A DNA stretch of 64,000 nt, taken from contig CP050848.1 in NCBI GenBank assembly GCA_014873095.1, positions 3,283,850 through 3,347,849 on the forward strand, read 5' to 3'. Origin of the DNA: Planctomycetales bacterium ZRK34 (lineage in GTDB: Bacteria; Planctomycetota; Phycisphaerae; Phycisphaerales; Zrk34). The notes beneath the pieces were generated by a model. The model was not told the DNA's origin, did not search any database, and saw only the letters and a list, made by a program, of their open reading frames with translations. The translations under genes were made by a program, and so were the position numbers. Of the stretch, positions 46,227 to 55,093 are shown in pieces (the first letter of the stretch is position 1; each line of letters starts with the position of its first letter).

Positions 46227-46748
46227 ATGACGCCGAAAACCCTGAACATTCATCAAGAGATCTCCGCATTGAGGCGTATGACACCTGCCCAGTTGCGGGA
46301 CAAGTACGCCGAGGTCTTCGGAGAGACGGTTCGCACAGGCAACAAGCCCTACCTGATCAAACGTATTGCCTGGCGTCTTCAGTGTCTGATTGAGGGCGAT
46401 ATCAGCCAGCGGGCCCGACGACGTGCTGAGGAACTGGCCCAGGGGGCCGACATCCGAGTGTCGGTGCCGAAGACTAAACCTATTACCGAGTCTTCCAGTT
46501 TTCGGACTACAACCCATTCGGTCCGCATGAACGACGACGAACGTCTGCCAACGCCGGGCACGATCATCACGCGGCCGTATAAGGGGCGTCTGATCAAGGT
46601 CGAGGTGCTGACGCATGGTTTTGAATGTGATGGAAAGGTCTATCGGTCGCTCAGCGCCGTCGCCAAAGCTGTGACGGGATCGCATTGCAATGGTTTTGCT
46701 TTCTTCCGACTTAACAATTCCGAGGTTTCCGGGGGTGAGCGGTCATGA
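46227..46748 (+). CDS. DUF2924-family protein
   Basis: A 173-aa protein. LRRMTPAQLRDKYAEVFGETVRTGNKPYLIKRIAWRLQ is the N-terminal helical domain and TPGTIITRPYKGRLIKVEVLTHGFECDGKVYRSLSAVAKAVTG the C-terminal RAMA-like beta domain of DUF2924 proteins. These accompany large serine recombinases in phage-derived cassettes and may assist recombination or bind DNA. The recombinase starts within its stop (ATGA). Confidence 0.85.
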   Translation: MTPKTLNIHQEISALRRMTPAQLRDKYAEVFGETVRTGNKPYLIKRIAWRLQCLIEGDISQRARRRAEELAQGADIRVSVPKTKPITESSSFRTTTHSVRMNDDERLPTPGTIITRPYKGRLIKVEVLTHGFECDGKVYRSLSAVAKAVTGSHCNGFAFFRLNNSEVSGGERS

Positions 46749-48313
46749 TTCGAGACAATGTCAAACCGTTCCGCTGCGCCATCTACACCCGTAAAAGTAC
46801 GGATGAGGGACTCGAGCTGTCATTCAATTCGCTCGACGCACAGCGCGAGGCGGCGGAGTTGTACATCGCCAGCCAGAAGGATGAGGGGTGGGTTCTCGTG
46901 GACGAGCACTATGACGATGGTGGCTATACCGGCGGTAACATGAATCGGCCGGCTCTGAAAAAGCTGCTAGCCGACATCGAGGCAGGTCAGGTCGACTGCG
47001 TGGTGGTGTATAAAGTAGATCGCTTAAGCCGTTCGCTGCTGGATTTTGCTCGGATCATGGAGAAGTTCGAGAAGAACGGCGTGTCGTTTGTGTCGGTGAC
47101 CCAACATTTCAACACAAGCCATTCCATGGGTCGGCTGACGCTGAACATTTTGCTCAGCTTCGCTCAGTTCGAACGGGAGATCATCTCTGAACGAACACGC
47201 GATAAGATTGCCGCCACGCGTCGTAAGGGGAAATGGTCCGGTGGCCGGCCACTGCTGGGCTACAACGTCGAACGTGACACTGGTGGACCTCGGTTGGTCA
47301 TATGTGAGCACGAAGCCGAACAGGTTCGCCAGATCTTCAAGCTGTATCGTGAGTGCGGATCGGTCCTGGCTACAGCGAAGGAACTGAACCGACGAGGCTG
47401 GCGCACCAAACGCTGGGTCACAAAGAAAGCGAAGACGCTCGGGGACAGGCCGTTCGACAAAGGCAATCTCTTCAATTTACTGACAAACCCGACCTATATT
47501 GGCAAGACGACGTACAAGGGCCATGTCTACGAAGGCGAGCATTCCGCTGTCGTGCCGCTCGATTTATGGGTGAAGGTGCAGGCCCAGCTTCAACACAACG
47601 GTCGCAGCGCCGCGACAGTCTCTGGCGGTCGTTCCGGTGCCCTATTAAGGGGGCTTTTGTATTGTGCCCATTGCCAGTGCACCATGAGCCACACATACAC
47701 GTCCAAAGCTGGCAAACGCTACCGGTACTACACCTGCATGAAGGCTCAGAAGCAGGGGTGGGAAACCTGCCCGACCAAGTCTGTACGTGCTTTTCGCATC
47801 GAGGAATTCGTGATTGATCAGGTGCGAATGATCGGTTCCGACCCAAGCCTTGCGGACGAGGCCATCAAGCAACTGCAAGAAGTCCGTGAGCAGCAATTGA
47901 CTCACCTCGGTGACGAGCGGCGCCTAGTTCTTCACGATCTGGCTGCCCACGAGGAACGGGTCAAATCCGTTCTGGCTGGTGATCAAGACGAAGAATCCAG
48001 CACCGATCAGATTGCAGAGCATCAGGATCGAACCGAACACCTCGAACGGCGCCTTGCCGAAATTGCTCAACAGGTCCACAACTTGGAATCCGTGCAACCC
48101 AATGAGCAGGATATTACTGCCTCCGTCGAGGCATTTGGACCGCTATGGGATGTTATGGGGACTGCCGAGCAGGCTCGATTATTGGGCTTGGTAATTAAAC
48201 GGATAGAGTACGATGGCACCCCCGGTGATGAATCGATCGCGATCACCTATAGGCCTGAATGGGCTGACCATCTGATCGGCATACAGCAGGCCGGTATGGA
48301 GAAACAATCATGA
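46745..48313 (+). CDS. Large serine recombinase
   Basis: A 522-aa protein. The catalytic N-domain has CAIYTRKSTDEGLELSFNSL (active-site Ser in RKSTD), VVVYKVDRLSRSLLDF and LLSFAQFEREIISERTRDKI; then the recombinase domain (GGRPLLGYNV), a zinc-binding CAHCQCTMSH...C and a coiled coil near 380-450. Cuts and religates att sites by a phosphoserine link. It sits between DUF2924 and the HTH protein with 4-nt overlaps, the usual cassette. It may have inserted part of this region. Confidence 0.9.
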   Translation: MIRDNVKPFRCAIYTRKSTDEGLELSFNSLDAQREAAELYIASQKDEGWVLVDEHYDDGGYTGGNMNRPALKKLLADIEAGQVDCVVVYKVDRLSRSLLDFARIMEKFEKNGVSFVSVTQHFNTSHSMGRLTLNILLSFAQFEREIISERTRDKIAATRRKGKWSGGRPLLGYNVERDTGGPRLVICEHEAEQVRQIFKLYRECGSVLATAKELNRRGWRTKRWVTKKAKTLGDRPFDKGNLFNLLTNPTYIGKTTYKGHVYEGEHSAVVPLDLWVKVQAQLQHNGRSAATVSGGRSGALLRGLLYCAHCQCTMSHTYTSKAGKRYRYYTCMKAQKQGWETCPTKSVRAFRIEEFVIDQVRMIGSDPSLADEAIKQLQEVREQQLTHLGDERRLVLHDLAAHEERVKSVLAGDQDEESSTDQIAEHQDRTEHLERRLAEIAQQVHNLESVQPNEQDITASVEAFGPLWDVMGTAEQARLLGLVIKRIEYDGTPGDESIAITYRPEWADHLIGIQQAGMEKQS

Positions 48314-48759
48314 AATCGAGATATAGTTCCACCGTTCGACATCGTGTGGCCTTCTGTTCTGGTCATCGGAGACAAAACGATCGTCGGAAAGATAGATCAA
48401 TAGAGCGGGCTTTTGAGAAAAAGTCTGTTGGTCGCGTGCCTAGGATCTCGCGGTTGATGGCATTGGCGATTCATTTTGAACGACTCATTCAAGATGGTGT
48501 TGTGGAGGACTTTGCAGACATCGCACGATTGGGTCATGTTACACGTGCACGTGTTACGCAGATTATGAATCTGCGTCTTCTAGCACCTGATATTCAAGAA
48601 TCATTACTGGATTTACCAGGCACAACCACGGGGCGTGATCCCATTCGTGAGAGGCAGTTGAGGGCTATAACAGCTGAATCACATTGGGGCAAACAGCGCG
48701 CCATGTTGTTGAAACGGTGGAAATACGGTGGTATTCCAAGATTGTGGCGCACTTCCTGA
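48310..48759 (+). CDS. HTH protein of the recombinase cassette
   Basis: A 149-aa basic protein overlapping the recombinase stop by 4 nt. ISRLMALAIHFERLIQDGVVEDFADIARLGHVTRARVTQIMNLRLLAPDIQESLLDLP is a long conserved HTH (ParB/KorB-like) region typical of the protein downstream of this recombinase type. It probably binds near the att or promoter region. The last residues are a basic tail. Confidence 0.8.
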   Translation: MKSRYSSTVRHRVAFCSGHRRQNDRRKDRSIERAFEKKSVGRVPRISRLMALAIHFERLIQDGVVEDFADIARLGHVTRARVTQIMNLRLLAPDIQESLLDLPGTTTGRDPIRERQLRAITAESHWGKQRAMLLKRWKYGGIPRLWRTS

Positions 48760-49052
48760 TATTGCCGTTAACTTTGATCAGGGATTATGTTTTTCGATAA
48801 TCGGCGGAACACACTGGGAAAAGACAGCTTCTGGGCAGGGCGGCGCAGAATCTGACGCAGCTGTAGACAGCAGGACGGAAAGTGCTATCGATCTGGACCT
48901 GATGAAGGTGGTTCGGGCATGACCAACGCTACCTGGGGTGATCTGGCGGGGGATCGTGGCAACGCTGGGTAATTGACGCAGTTCTTATGGTTGAGTAGCC
49001 TAATACACCAGTTCTAGGTTCTGAAATAGTTCTTCAATTTCCGGAGGTAATT

Positions 49053-49340
49053 ATGGCAGCTCGTCACCAGGTTCTCTGTATCAACAAGAGTGACCGAGAA
49101 AACCCCCATGAACGAATTACTCACATTGGTGGGAAAAATCCGAATGGTAATGCTTGGAAGATCACACAGCAGGAAGCCATTGAAGGCATCGAGAGTGATA
49201 AGTGGAGTTTCTACGTATCTCGCAATGGAAAGACTGTCGACGTAATCGTTGCTACTAGTCAATATGGCAATAAGTACATCAGGACCACTGCAGATGGAGA
49301 GCAACCAAACAATCTTCTGAGTCTCCCTGAATGCGGTTGA
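49053..49340 (+). CDS. DUF3892-family protein
   Basis: A 95-aa protein with GGAGGT four bases before the [37 protein letters not shown] and [31 protein letters not shown] match the small DUF3892 family, whose members sit in accessory DNA. Function unknown. The DUF4393-like gene follows 18 nt later, so the two are likely co-transcribed. Confidence 0.8.
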   Translation: MAARHQVLCINKSDRENPHERITHIGGKNPNGNAWKITQQEAIEGIESDKWSFYVSRNGKTVDVIVATSQYGNKYIRTTADGEQPNNLLSLPECG

Positions 49341-49358
49341 AAGAAGAAGTGTAGCACT

Positions 49359-50051
49359 ATGGCCGCGGACGACAAAAGCGTGGACTTGACGGGTATAGGT
49401 AAGGCGATGCAAGCGATTCCCGAATCATCGTGGGCGATCGTTGTGTCAACGGCATGTAATACATTCGAGTCGATCTTGGCACCCATTACGGAAACGACCG
49501 GGGGGATTGGAAGACTGATACGGGCCAAGTTTGACCACATGATTGACGTAGAGAAGGTTCTTGCTGTAGAGGCGGTCGCATCGGCTGATTGCAAGGCCAA
49601 ACGAGCCACCAAGAACCCGCAATTCCCTAGGCCAAATATTTTCATTCAGGTCCTTGAGCACGCATCGCAGGAAACTGATGCAGGAATCCGTGAGTTATGG
49701 TCCAATTTACTCGCTCAAGAAATGGTTGATCATTCGGCGCATCCAGAATTCGGACGCATACTTACTCGAATGACGTCGGATGATGCTCGGGTTCTAGCGG
49801 AAATTGCTGGTCGACGCCCCACTTCATTGTCTGCCGCATTTTCCGAAGCCATGCGACGGGCATTCGCTGCGACACCACTCGGAATCGTATTGGCATCGCG
49901 CGACCCTCGTACGTTTAATCACTTTCATTTGAAGAATCTGGGTTTGATTTACCACGAAGATGGATTCTGGGACCTGACAACAATAGGTAGAGCGTTTATC
50001 AAGGCGGTCTCCGACCCCGAGTTGACGGTTGATGTCCCGGCGGAACATTGA
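49359..50051 (+). CDS. Abi-alpha/DUF4393-like protein
   Basis: A 230-aa protein with RPNIFIQVLEHASQETDAGIRELWSNLLAQEMVDHSAHPEFGRILTRMTSDDARVLAEI, the pattern of DUF4393 (Abi-alpha) proteins, where a small number of residues around LWxNLLA and HPxFxxIL are conserved. Named after an abortive-infection-like role, not proved here. Starts 18 nt after DUF3892. Confidence 0.65.
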   Translation: MAADDKSVDLTGIGKAMQAIPESSWAIVVSTACNTFESILAPITETTGGIGRLIRAKFDHMIDVEKVLAVEAVASADCKAKRATKNPQFPRPNIFIQVLEHASQETDAGIRELWSNLLAQEMVDHSAHPEFGRILTRMTSDDARVLAEIAGRRPTSLSAAFSEAMRRAFAATPLGIVLASRDPRTFNHFHLKNLGLIYHEDGFWDLTTIGRAFIKAVSDPELTVDVPAEH

Positions 50052-50209
50052 AATCAGTAACAATGGCTTGTGGCCGCAAAATTTGAAGTCACACAGGAAA
50101 CGGTATCGTTCAATAAATGCCGATCGCTGATGTATGAAAGAGCGCCCTAGAGATCGCAGCAACACTTGTGCAAATCTCAATATGAATTTCTATCCAAGAG
50201 GAAACCAAA

Positions 50210-50782
50210 ATGGACATTTTCAGTTTATTCACTGACACTTTTAAAAAGATCGCAGCAAAGGGGCCAAAAGTCAACGCTGAAGAACGCGAGCGAATCAGAC
50301 AGGTAGTCGGTGAACTGGGGGATACACTATCAGACTCTCTGTTACTGACCATTATTTATCTATCTCATGCTCGACATGCTCGAGATACCGAATTTGCTGA
50401 GCACCTGGCACACGGACGTGATCGACTGCGTGAGTCGTTCCGCGAATTCAAAATTTGCGGTGGCCTCTATAATCTTCGCGATCGTTTCGGACAGATATTT
50501 TCACCGACGAAATATGCAGTAGACATGGATCGAATGAAGGAAATTGAATACCTCATTCGAGATTTAGCACATGGCGAACGTACTGTCATCGACTTTCTAG
50601 GCGATCTTACAGACTGGATGAGTACTGAGGCCGAAGCGCTATCCAAGGTCGCGGTTGGAACTGACGACTGGAATCAGCGCCGTAAAACAGCAGTGATGGC
50701 AATCGATGGCCACATTGAACACCTACGCAAGAAGCAGAAAGATCTTGTTAGAGATGTCCGTCATATCATTGATCGCATGTAA
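50210..50782 (+). CDS. Helical hypothetical protein
   Basis: A 190-aa all-helical, charged protein; AGAGGAAA lies seven bases ahead of the ATG. No catalytic motif or membrane segment is seen; the C-terminal 60 residues (HLRKKQKDLVRDVRHIIDRM at the end) may form a coiled coil. Same direction as the Abi-alpha-like gene but 158 nt away. No family recognised. Confidence 0.6.
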   Translation: MDIFSLFTDTFKKIAAKGPKVNAEERERIRQVVGELGDTLSDSLLLTIIYLSHARHARDTEFAEHLAHGRDRLRESFREFKICGGLYNLRDRFGQIFSPTKYAVDMDRMKEIEYLIRDLAHGERTVIDFLGDLTDWMSTEAEALSKVAVGTDDWNQRRKTAVMAIDGHIEHLRKKQKDLVRDVRHIIDRM

Positions 50783-50926
50783 TTGGTTTGTTTCCAAGGG
50801 TAGAATTCTTGCCTATATGTGATTGTGGAAACTGGCAAATTCTCAGAATGAACGCGCTGGCAATCCGATTTGAGTGCCTCCTTCAGGAGGGTGGACTAGG
50901 CTTGTGACATAGCTCGAGTACCAGCG

Positions 50927-51088
50927 CTACCTTCGCATCGCGGTTGCTATTCTCGCCACTACGAGCGCAGCGAACAACACCTTGAGCCCAATTGGCCAGG
51001 CAGCAATTGCGGTAATGCAGCCTTCAAGGCATTGAGAAAGCACCGAGATGAAGATTTCGGTTGGATCGATCGGCAGTTGGATACGCAT
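50927..51088 (-). CDS. 53-aa micropeptide with a hydrophobic helix
   Basis: AAAGGA lies about 9 bases before the ATG at 51088. The peptide has MRIQLPIDPTEIFIS, a middle ending in AWPIG, and a hydrophobic LKVLFAALVVARIATAMRR. It directly follows the DUF6527 gene (27 nt after its stop) and is last in the ubiquitin-like operon. The hydrophobic end may be a membrane anchor. It is short, so confidence is limited. Confidence 0.45.
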   Translation of the reverse strand: MRIQLPIDPTEIFISVLSQCLEGCITAIAAWPIGLKVLFAALVVARIATAMRR

Positions 51089-51115
51089 GGTCAAAATCCT
51101 TTCAAGTTAACGTGA

Positions 51116-51487
51116 CTAGTCGTCACTCGATCTAAAATTGTGGCCGCTATCGGGACACCACTGGATCTCGCCGCTTTTGATCCAGAAATGACATCCACAG
51201 GGATTGGACTGGCGAACCGAAGGCGACGCTGTCGGCCGTCCGACCTGATCAAGCTCAACCAACCAATGGGGCATTCGCTTGGGGGACAGGGGCAACATGA
51301 TCTTCTCGCCGCACCCGCCTGGACATCTGAAGCACGCCCATTTCGCAATCTCTTGATCTTCAACGATCACCAATCGGCCCGGCTTCAACTGCTCGGGCGC
51401 TGGATGCTGGGTCGAGCGTGCTCCGATCAGATCCGGGCGCTTGACAATGCCGATTAAGACGAGGAATTGCCACAGTATGCGATACAT
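51116..51487 (-). CDS. DUF6527-like protein
   Basis: A 123-aa protein; ATG at 51487, 5 nt after the E1-JAMM stop. The text AKWACFRCPGGCGEKIMLPL, then MPHWLVELD, GRPTASPSV and CGCHFWIKSGEIQWC fits DUF6527 as I know it: a small protein with two CxxC-like zinc pairs found next to ThiF/E2 genes. It begins with a hydrophobic stretch (YRILWQFLVLIGIV), maybe a membrane anchor. Role unknown. Confidence 0.75.
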   Translation of the reverse strand: MYRILWQFLVLIGIVKRPDLIGARSTQHPAPEQLKPGRLVIVEDQEIAKWACFRCPGGCGEKIMLPLSPKRMPHWLVELDQVGRPTASPSVRQSNPCGCHFWIKSGEIQWCPDSGHNFRSSDD

Positions 51488-51492
51488 GGTGG

Positions 51493-52905
51493 TTACCCCA
51501 CACGATCGAGGAATGGTTCGATATCGCCTCGCCCCCAGGCGTCTGGGGTGACGCACAGACTGCACGTACGCCCATCCGCAATGCCCGGTCGCTTGTCTTC
51601 CAAGAGATGGAACTTGCGAACCCGGTGCGAACAGGGATCAGCTCTTCGGTAGCCAGTCAATCTATGAACAAGCTCGTCCACCGCCATGCATGCGACGCTC
51701 GTCGTAAATGTAACCACGGCCGGTGTGGGGCCTGGATCACCGTGAACATACTGCTGCTCTCTTCTGGCAAGGTACTCGGCAGGATTCACGCGCTTCAGAT
51801 GCTCTTCGCGTGCCAGCTGGTGGTCGATGGCCTTTCGGCACAACAGACACCGCGATCCTGGAACTACTACTGTGGTGCGGCCGGCGGCGTCCAGAACACG
51901 CGGAGGGCTATCTTGTGACACATCGATACCGATCCCCATGTCGATCACCGGTGTCAAATAGTAGTACGCGAATCGATTGAGTAGCATGCGACCATCGTTG
52001 TCGTCCGTGCAACCAAACACGACGTCACACGAGCGCAGCGGATCGCGGCAGGCCTCATCACCGATCCAGCCGTCATGCAAGACGACGTTGATCCCAAGCC
52101 CCATATCTTCGAGCTGTCGCTTCAACACCTGTGTCTTCGGGGTCTTGGCTTCGACGTCGGCGCTGGTCGCTCCGTGAAGACGATTAAGATTCGTGGCTTC
52201 GACGTAGTCGCGGTCGACGATGAATAGCTTTTGTACACCAAGACGGGCCAAGAGCAGGCCGGTCGCGCTTCCCGTAGCACCGCAACCAACAATTCCGACC
52301 CGAAGCTGCCGCAGGTCGGTGTTGAGAGATTCCCCAAACGCCAGCATCTGGCGCTGAAGTGACTCGGGGCTCATTCCATTCTCGCGTTCCTCATAGTGGA
52401 GACGGAGCTGATCGCCGACCGCACTAACCATTGAAATGGGCGATGAATGCTGTGGTTCGGTCCAAACCCGACCAAACACATTCCCAGATCGCGTGAGTAC
52501 CACGCTTGCAATTGGGCAACCTGTGCCGTTTCGGTTCTGTGCCATCTCGACTAGGAATGGCTCACCACCATCGTCGACCTTCGAGAAACAATCAATCCCC
52601 TCTGGATGCGAATGAACGACGGCGACAGCGAGATTCTCATCTCGGGCACGCTTCAATACTCGTGCAAAGCTGCGCGTTCGACAGCGAACGTGGGCATCCG
52701 ACGACGATACGAGATCTTCGTCGGCCAATGCCATCACCTCGAATGACAGCAGACGCCGAGTACGGCTCCCCGTCCAAGGGTCGCTTGGAACATCCGCCTG
52801 GCCACACAGCAGATATGCGACGTGCTCGTGCCCATTGACGGTAAGGACAAGCGATCGAAGTTCGTCTAGGTGTGCCTGTTGGATAGCGAGCGTATAACGG
52901 TCCAT
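51493..52905 (-). CDS. JAMM protease-E1 (ThiF) fusion of a ubiquitin-like system
   Basis: A 470-aa protein. The N-terminal JAMM domain has HSHPEGIDCFSKVDD, a perfect HxHx7Sx2D, with EHVAYLLCG supplying the Glu. The C-terminal ThiF/E1 domain has VGIVGCGATGSATGLLLARLG, VDRDYVEATNLNRLHGAT, a CLLC and CSLC zinc pair. The ATG at 52905 overlaps the upstream TAA by 1 nt (TAATG). Deconjugation and activation in one protein is a known arrangement in bacterial ubiquitin-like operons. The frame upstream to 53076 is only a shadow of the previous gene. Confidence 0.9.
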   Translation of the reverse strand: MDRYTLAIQQAHLDELRSLVLTVNGHEHVAYLLCGQADVPSDPWTGSRTRRLLSFEVMALADEDLVSSSDAHVRCRTRSFARVLKRARDENLAVAVVHSHPEGIDCFSKVDDGGEPFLVEMAQNRNGTGCPIASVVLTRSGNVFGRVWTEPQHSSPISMVSAVGDQLRLHYEERENGMSPESLQRQMLAFGESLNTDLRQLRVGIVGCGATGSATGLLLARLGVQKLFIVDRDYVEATNLNRLHGATSADVEAKTPKTQVLKRQLEDMGLGINVVLHDGWIGDEACRDPLRSCDVVFGCTDDNDGRMLLNRFAYYYLTPVIDMGIGIDVSQDSPPRVLDAAGRTTVVVPGSRCLLCRKAIDHQLAREEHLKRVNPAEYLARREQQYVHGDPGPTPAVVTFTTSVACMAVDELVHRLTGYRRADPCSHRVRKFHLLEDKRPGIADGRTCSLCVTPDAWGRGDIEPFLDRVG

Positions 52906-53750
52906 TACTTGCCCCTGAGAGCCCGGTCGATACGACGAAGCATCGTTTGCATTCCGTCGACGCCCGGTCGCCATATGCTGTTGTGCCGGCTCCATCGCTG
53001 CCACCGGCGACCGGCGAACATGTGGGCCGCGTCGGCTCGGTTCGGATACTTTCCTCCGTTTCGGAGTTTCAGCCACGGATTACAAAAGAACATATCGGGG
53101 GCGGTATCCGGATAGCCCGCTGGCAGAATGATGAGTACATCAGTGGCGGACGTGTCGTACAGATCTGCGGGCACTGGGTACTGTTTGAAGACCACTCCCT
53201 TCTCGGCGCCATTGGCGACGTCTTCAACTTCGAGGCCATGCTCCTCAAGGTACCGGCGATCTTGTGTGGGCAGAACGACAGATTTAAATCCCGCCGTCGT
53301 ATCGTCTCGTCCCGTGTAGAAACGCTCGACTCCGGGCTCATCAAGGCAGACGATTTCACCACGCTCAAGCAAGCGGTCTTCTTCGCCGCGGCGCTCGAGC
53401 CAAACGTTATAGTCGGTGCCAACACCGGCGAGCCGCCGCAACACGGCCTCGGAGATGCGCGCCACCCCCCAATCCTGTCGACGGCCGTCGAGTTCGAAGC
53501 GGAAGGACCGGTCGCTGTGGAAGGTAAAGAATCGCTCGATGCCACGGGGACGCAGATCGACCGACTCTTCGAGAGCGATGTCCTCCATGAGCCGATCGCG
53601 GTCAAGGAAGTAGACAAGGTGCTCCTCGACCGGCCGCTTCTCAGCTAAATTCAGGAGTTGGCGTCCGGTGAGGACCGGATCGTCCACTCTGAAACGGGAA
53701 TCGTCGATCTGGATTTCCCAGCCGCCGTTGGTGTTAGAATTCTCAGCCAT
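52905..53750 (-). CDS. Multi-ubiquitin-like / E2 family E fusion
   Basis: A 281-aa protein from an ATG at 53750 with GGAAGGAGCAAG upstream; the longer frame looks non-coding. Residues about 12-155 hold two beta-grasp-like repeats of the multiubiquitin type (WEIQIDDSRFRVDDP... and RSFRFELDGRRQDWG...). The C-terminal 120 residues match the prokaryotic E2 family E pattern: VLIILPAGYPDTAPDMFF, then WQRWSRHNSIWRPGVDGMQTML. Only one Cys (FFCNP) is in the E2 part, not in a canonical active-site position. It is the first gene of a minus-strand operon divergent from XRE + ImmA/IrrE. Confidence 0.8.
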   Translation of the reverse strand: MAENSNTNGGWEIQIDDSRFRVDDPVLTGRQLLNLAEKRPVEEHLVYFLDRDRLMEDIALEESVDLRPRGIERFFTFHSDRSFRFELDGRRQDWGVARISEAVLRRLAGVGTDYNVWLERRGEEDRLLERGEIVCLDEPGVERFYTGRDDTTAGFKSVVLPTQDRRYLEEHGLEVEDVANGAEKGVVFKQYPVPADLYDTSATDVLIILPAGYPDTAPDMFFCNPWLKLRNGGKYPNRADAAHMFAGRRWQRWSRHNSIWRPGVDGMQTMLRRIDRALRGK

Positions 53751-53880
53751 AGCTTGACTTGCTCCTTCCGTAAGGTATATTGATACGAGTTCGTCAACAG
53801 TGGTTCCAAAATCAAGACGGACAAGCATCGCTATATCCGTCACAATAAATTATACGGATTCGTCATAGAGAGTCAAGCCC

Positions 53881-54231
53881 ATGGCAAGGGATTTTAAGGA
53901 CCGCCTCCGGGAGGCCAGAGATCGGCGCGACTTAAGCCAGACAGATCTGGCGAACCGTACCGGACTACAACCATCGGCGATTTCGCACTTTGAGACTGGC
54001 AAGCGAGCGCCATCTTTCGATAACCTCAAGCGCCTCGCCGACGCGTTAGCCGTGTCGGTAGACTACTTGCTCGGTCGCGACATGGATTCCGAGGCACGTA
54101 GCCCAGTTGCCGAACAGATATTTCGAGACCTGAATCGGATGTCATCGAGCGACCAAGAGACCTTGGCCGAAATGGCCCAGGTTCTTGCCAAGAAGAATGC
54201 CGCCAACAAGGGGGCCGATTCCGAGGGTTAA
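53881..54231 (+). CDS. XRE-family transcriptional regulator
   Basis: A 116-aa protein with LREARDRRDLSQTDLANRTGLQPSAISHFETGKRAPSFDNLKRLADALAVSVDYLLGR, a full XRE HTH, and a Glu/Ala-rich tail. It precedes the ImmA/IrrE gene by 3 nt and is divergent from the ubiquitin-like operon (130 nt). XRE + ImmA/IrrE pairs commonly work as a repressor and the protease that inactivates it; it probably controls the divergent operon. Confidence 0.85.
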   Translation: MARDFKDRLREARDRRDLSQTDLANRTGLQPSAISHFETGKRAPSFDNLKRLADALAVSVDYLLGRDMDSEARSPVAEQIFRDLNRMSSSDQETLAEMAQVLAKKNAANKGADSEG

Positions 54232-54234
54232 TTC

Positions 54235-55080
54235 ATGTCGATTGTTCTTGAAGCGGAAGCCGAGAGCACCGCCAACCAAGTTGTTTCCGATCACGGATTC
54301 AAGTCACTCCCGATTTGCCCGTTCAAGATCGCTCGGAAGAAGGAAATCGAGATCGCCACCCGAGATGGCATGGAGCCTGGTGTCTCAGGTTTCTTGATGC
54401 GCGTGGGCAACGCCTTCGGCATCTACCACAGCTCGCGCATCCAGAACGACGGCTTCATTCGGTTTAGCATCGCACATGAACTGGGGCATTACTTCCTGCC
54501 GGGCCATTGTGATGCTTTATTTATGAATGGGAACTGCGTTCATGAGTCGCGCAGCGGAACGTTTTCAGGCAATGACTATGAACGACAGGCCGATTTCTTC
54601 GCCGCGGCGCTGCTAATGCCCGAGTCGCTGTTCCTACCGGCGCTCAGGAATGCCGGATCTGGGTTCCACGCAATTGGGCGACTGCAGCATCTGTGCCAGA
54701 CTTCAATTACAGCCACCGCAATCCGATACGCACGGTTCGCCGAAGACCCCATCGCGGTGATCATCAGTGAGGGCACCTCCATATCCTGCAGCTTTCAATC
54801 CGAGGCATTCAAGGAGATTCACGGAACACACTTTTTCCGCAAGGGAACTCCCGTCCCGGCTGGCACATGTACCGCCGAATTCAACAAAGACAGCCAGAAG
54901 GTTCGCCGATCTTCGAAGGCGGGGGCTTGGGCATCCCTTGACGACTGGTTCGACGACGCACCACAGATTGAGATCAAAGAGGACGTTGTAGGCCTCGGTA
55001 GCTATGGCAAGACATTGACGCTGCTCTTCCTCGATGACGACAATTCTGATTCGCTCGAAGATGACGTTGACGACTTGTAG
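54235..55080 (+). CDS. ImmA/IrrE-family metallopeptidase
   Basis: A 281-aa protein with FSIAHELGHYFLPGH (HExxH zinc motif) and DYERQADFFAAALLMP supplying the third ligand Glu, as in ImmA/IrrE. Residues after 165 form a separate domain with an acidic tail (DDDNSDSLEDDVDD). It should cleave an XRE repressor such as its upstream partner, inducing the divergent ubiquitin-like operon. It converges with a second, distant ImmA/IrrE gene. Confidence 0.85.
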   Translation: MSIVLEAEAESTANQVVSDHGFKSLPICPFKIARKKEIEIATRDGMEPGVSGFLMRVGNAFGIYHSSRIQNDGFIRFSIAHELGHYFLPGHCDALFMNGNCVHESRSGTFSGNDYERQADFFAAALLMPESLFLPALRNAGSGFHAIGRLQHLCQTSITATAIRYARFAEDPIAVIISEGTSISCSFQSEAFKEIHGTHFFRKGTPVPAGTCTAEFNKDSQKVRRSSKAGAWASLDDWFDDAPQIEIKEDVVGLGSYGKTLTLLFLDDDNSDSLEDDVDDL

Positions 55081-55093
55081 TGTTCATCGGAAC

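Noticed and set aside
48541-48562. CACGTGCACGTG palindrome-like bases
   Set aside because: They lie inside the conserved HTH coding region (VTRARVTQI), so the pattern is explained by codons.
52947-53648. 233-aa plus-strand frame opposite the multi-Ubl/E2 gene
   Set aside because: Fully antisense to a gene with clear Ubl and E2 motifs; long only because of the GC-rich codon pattern.
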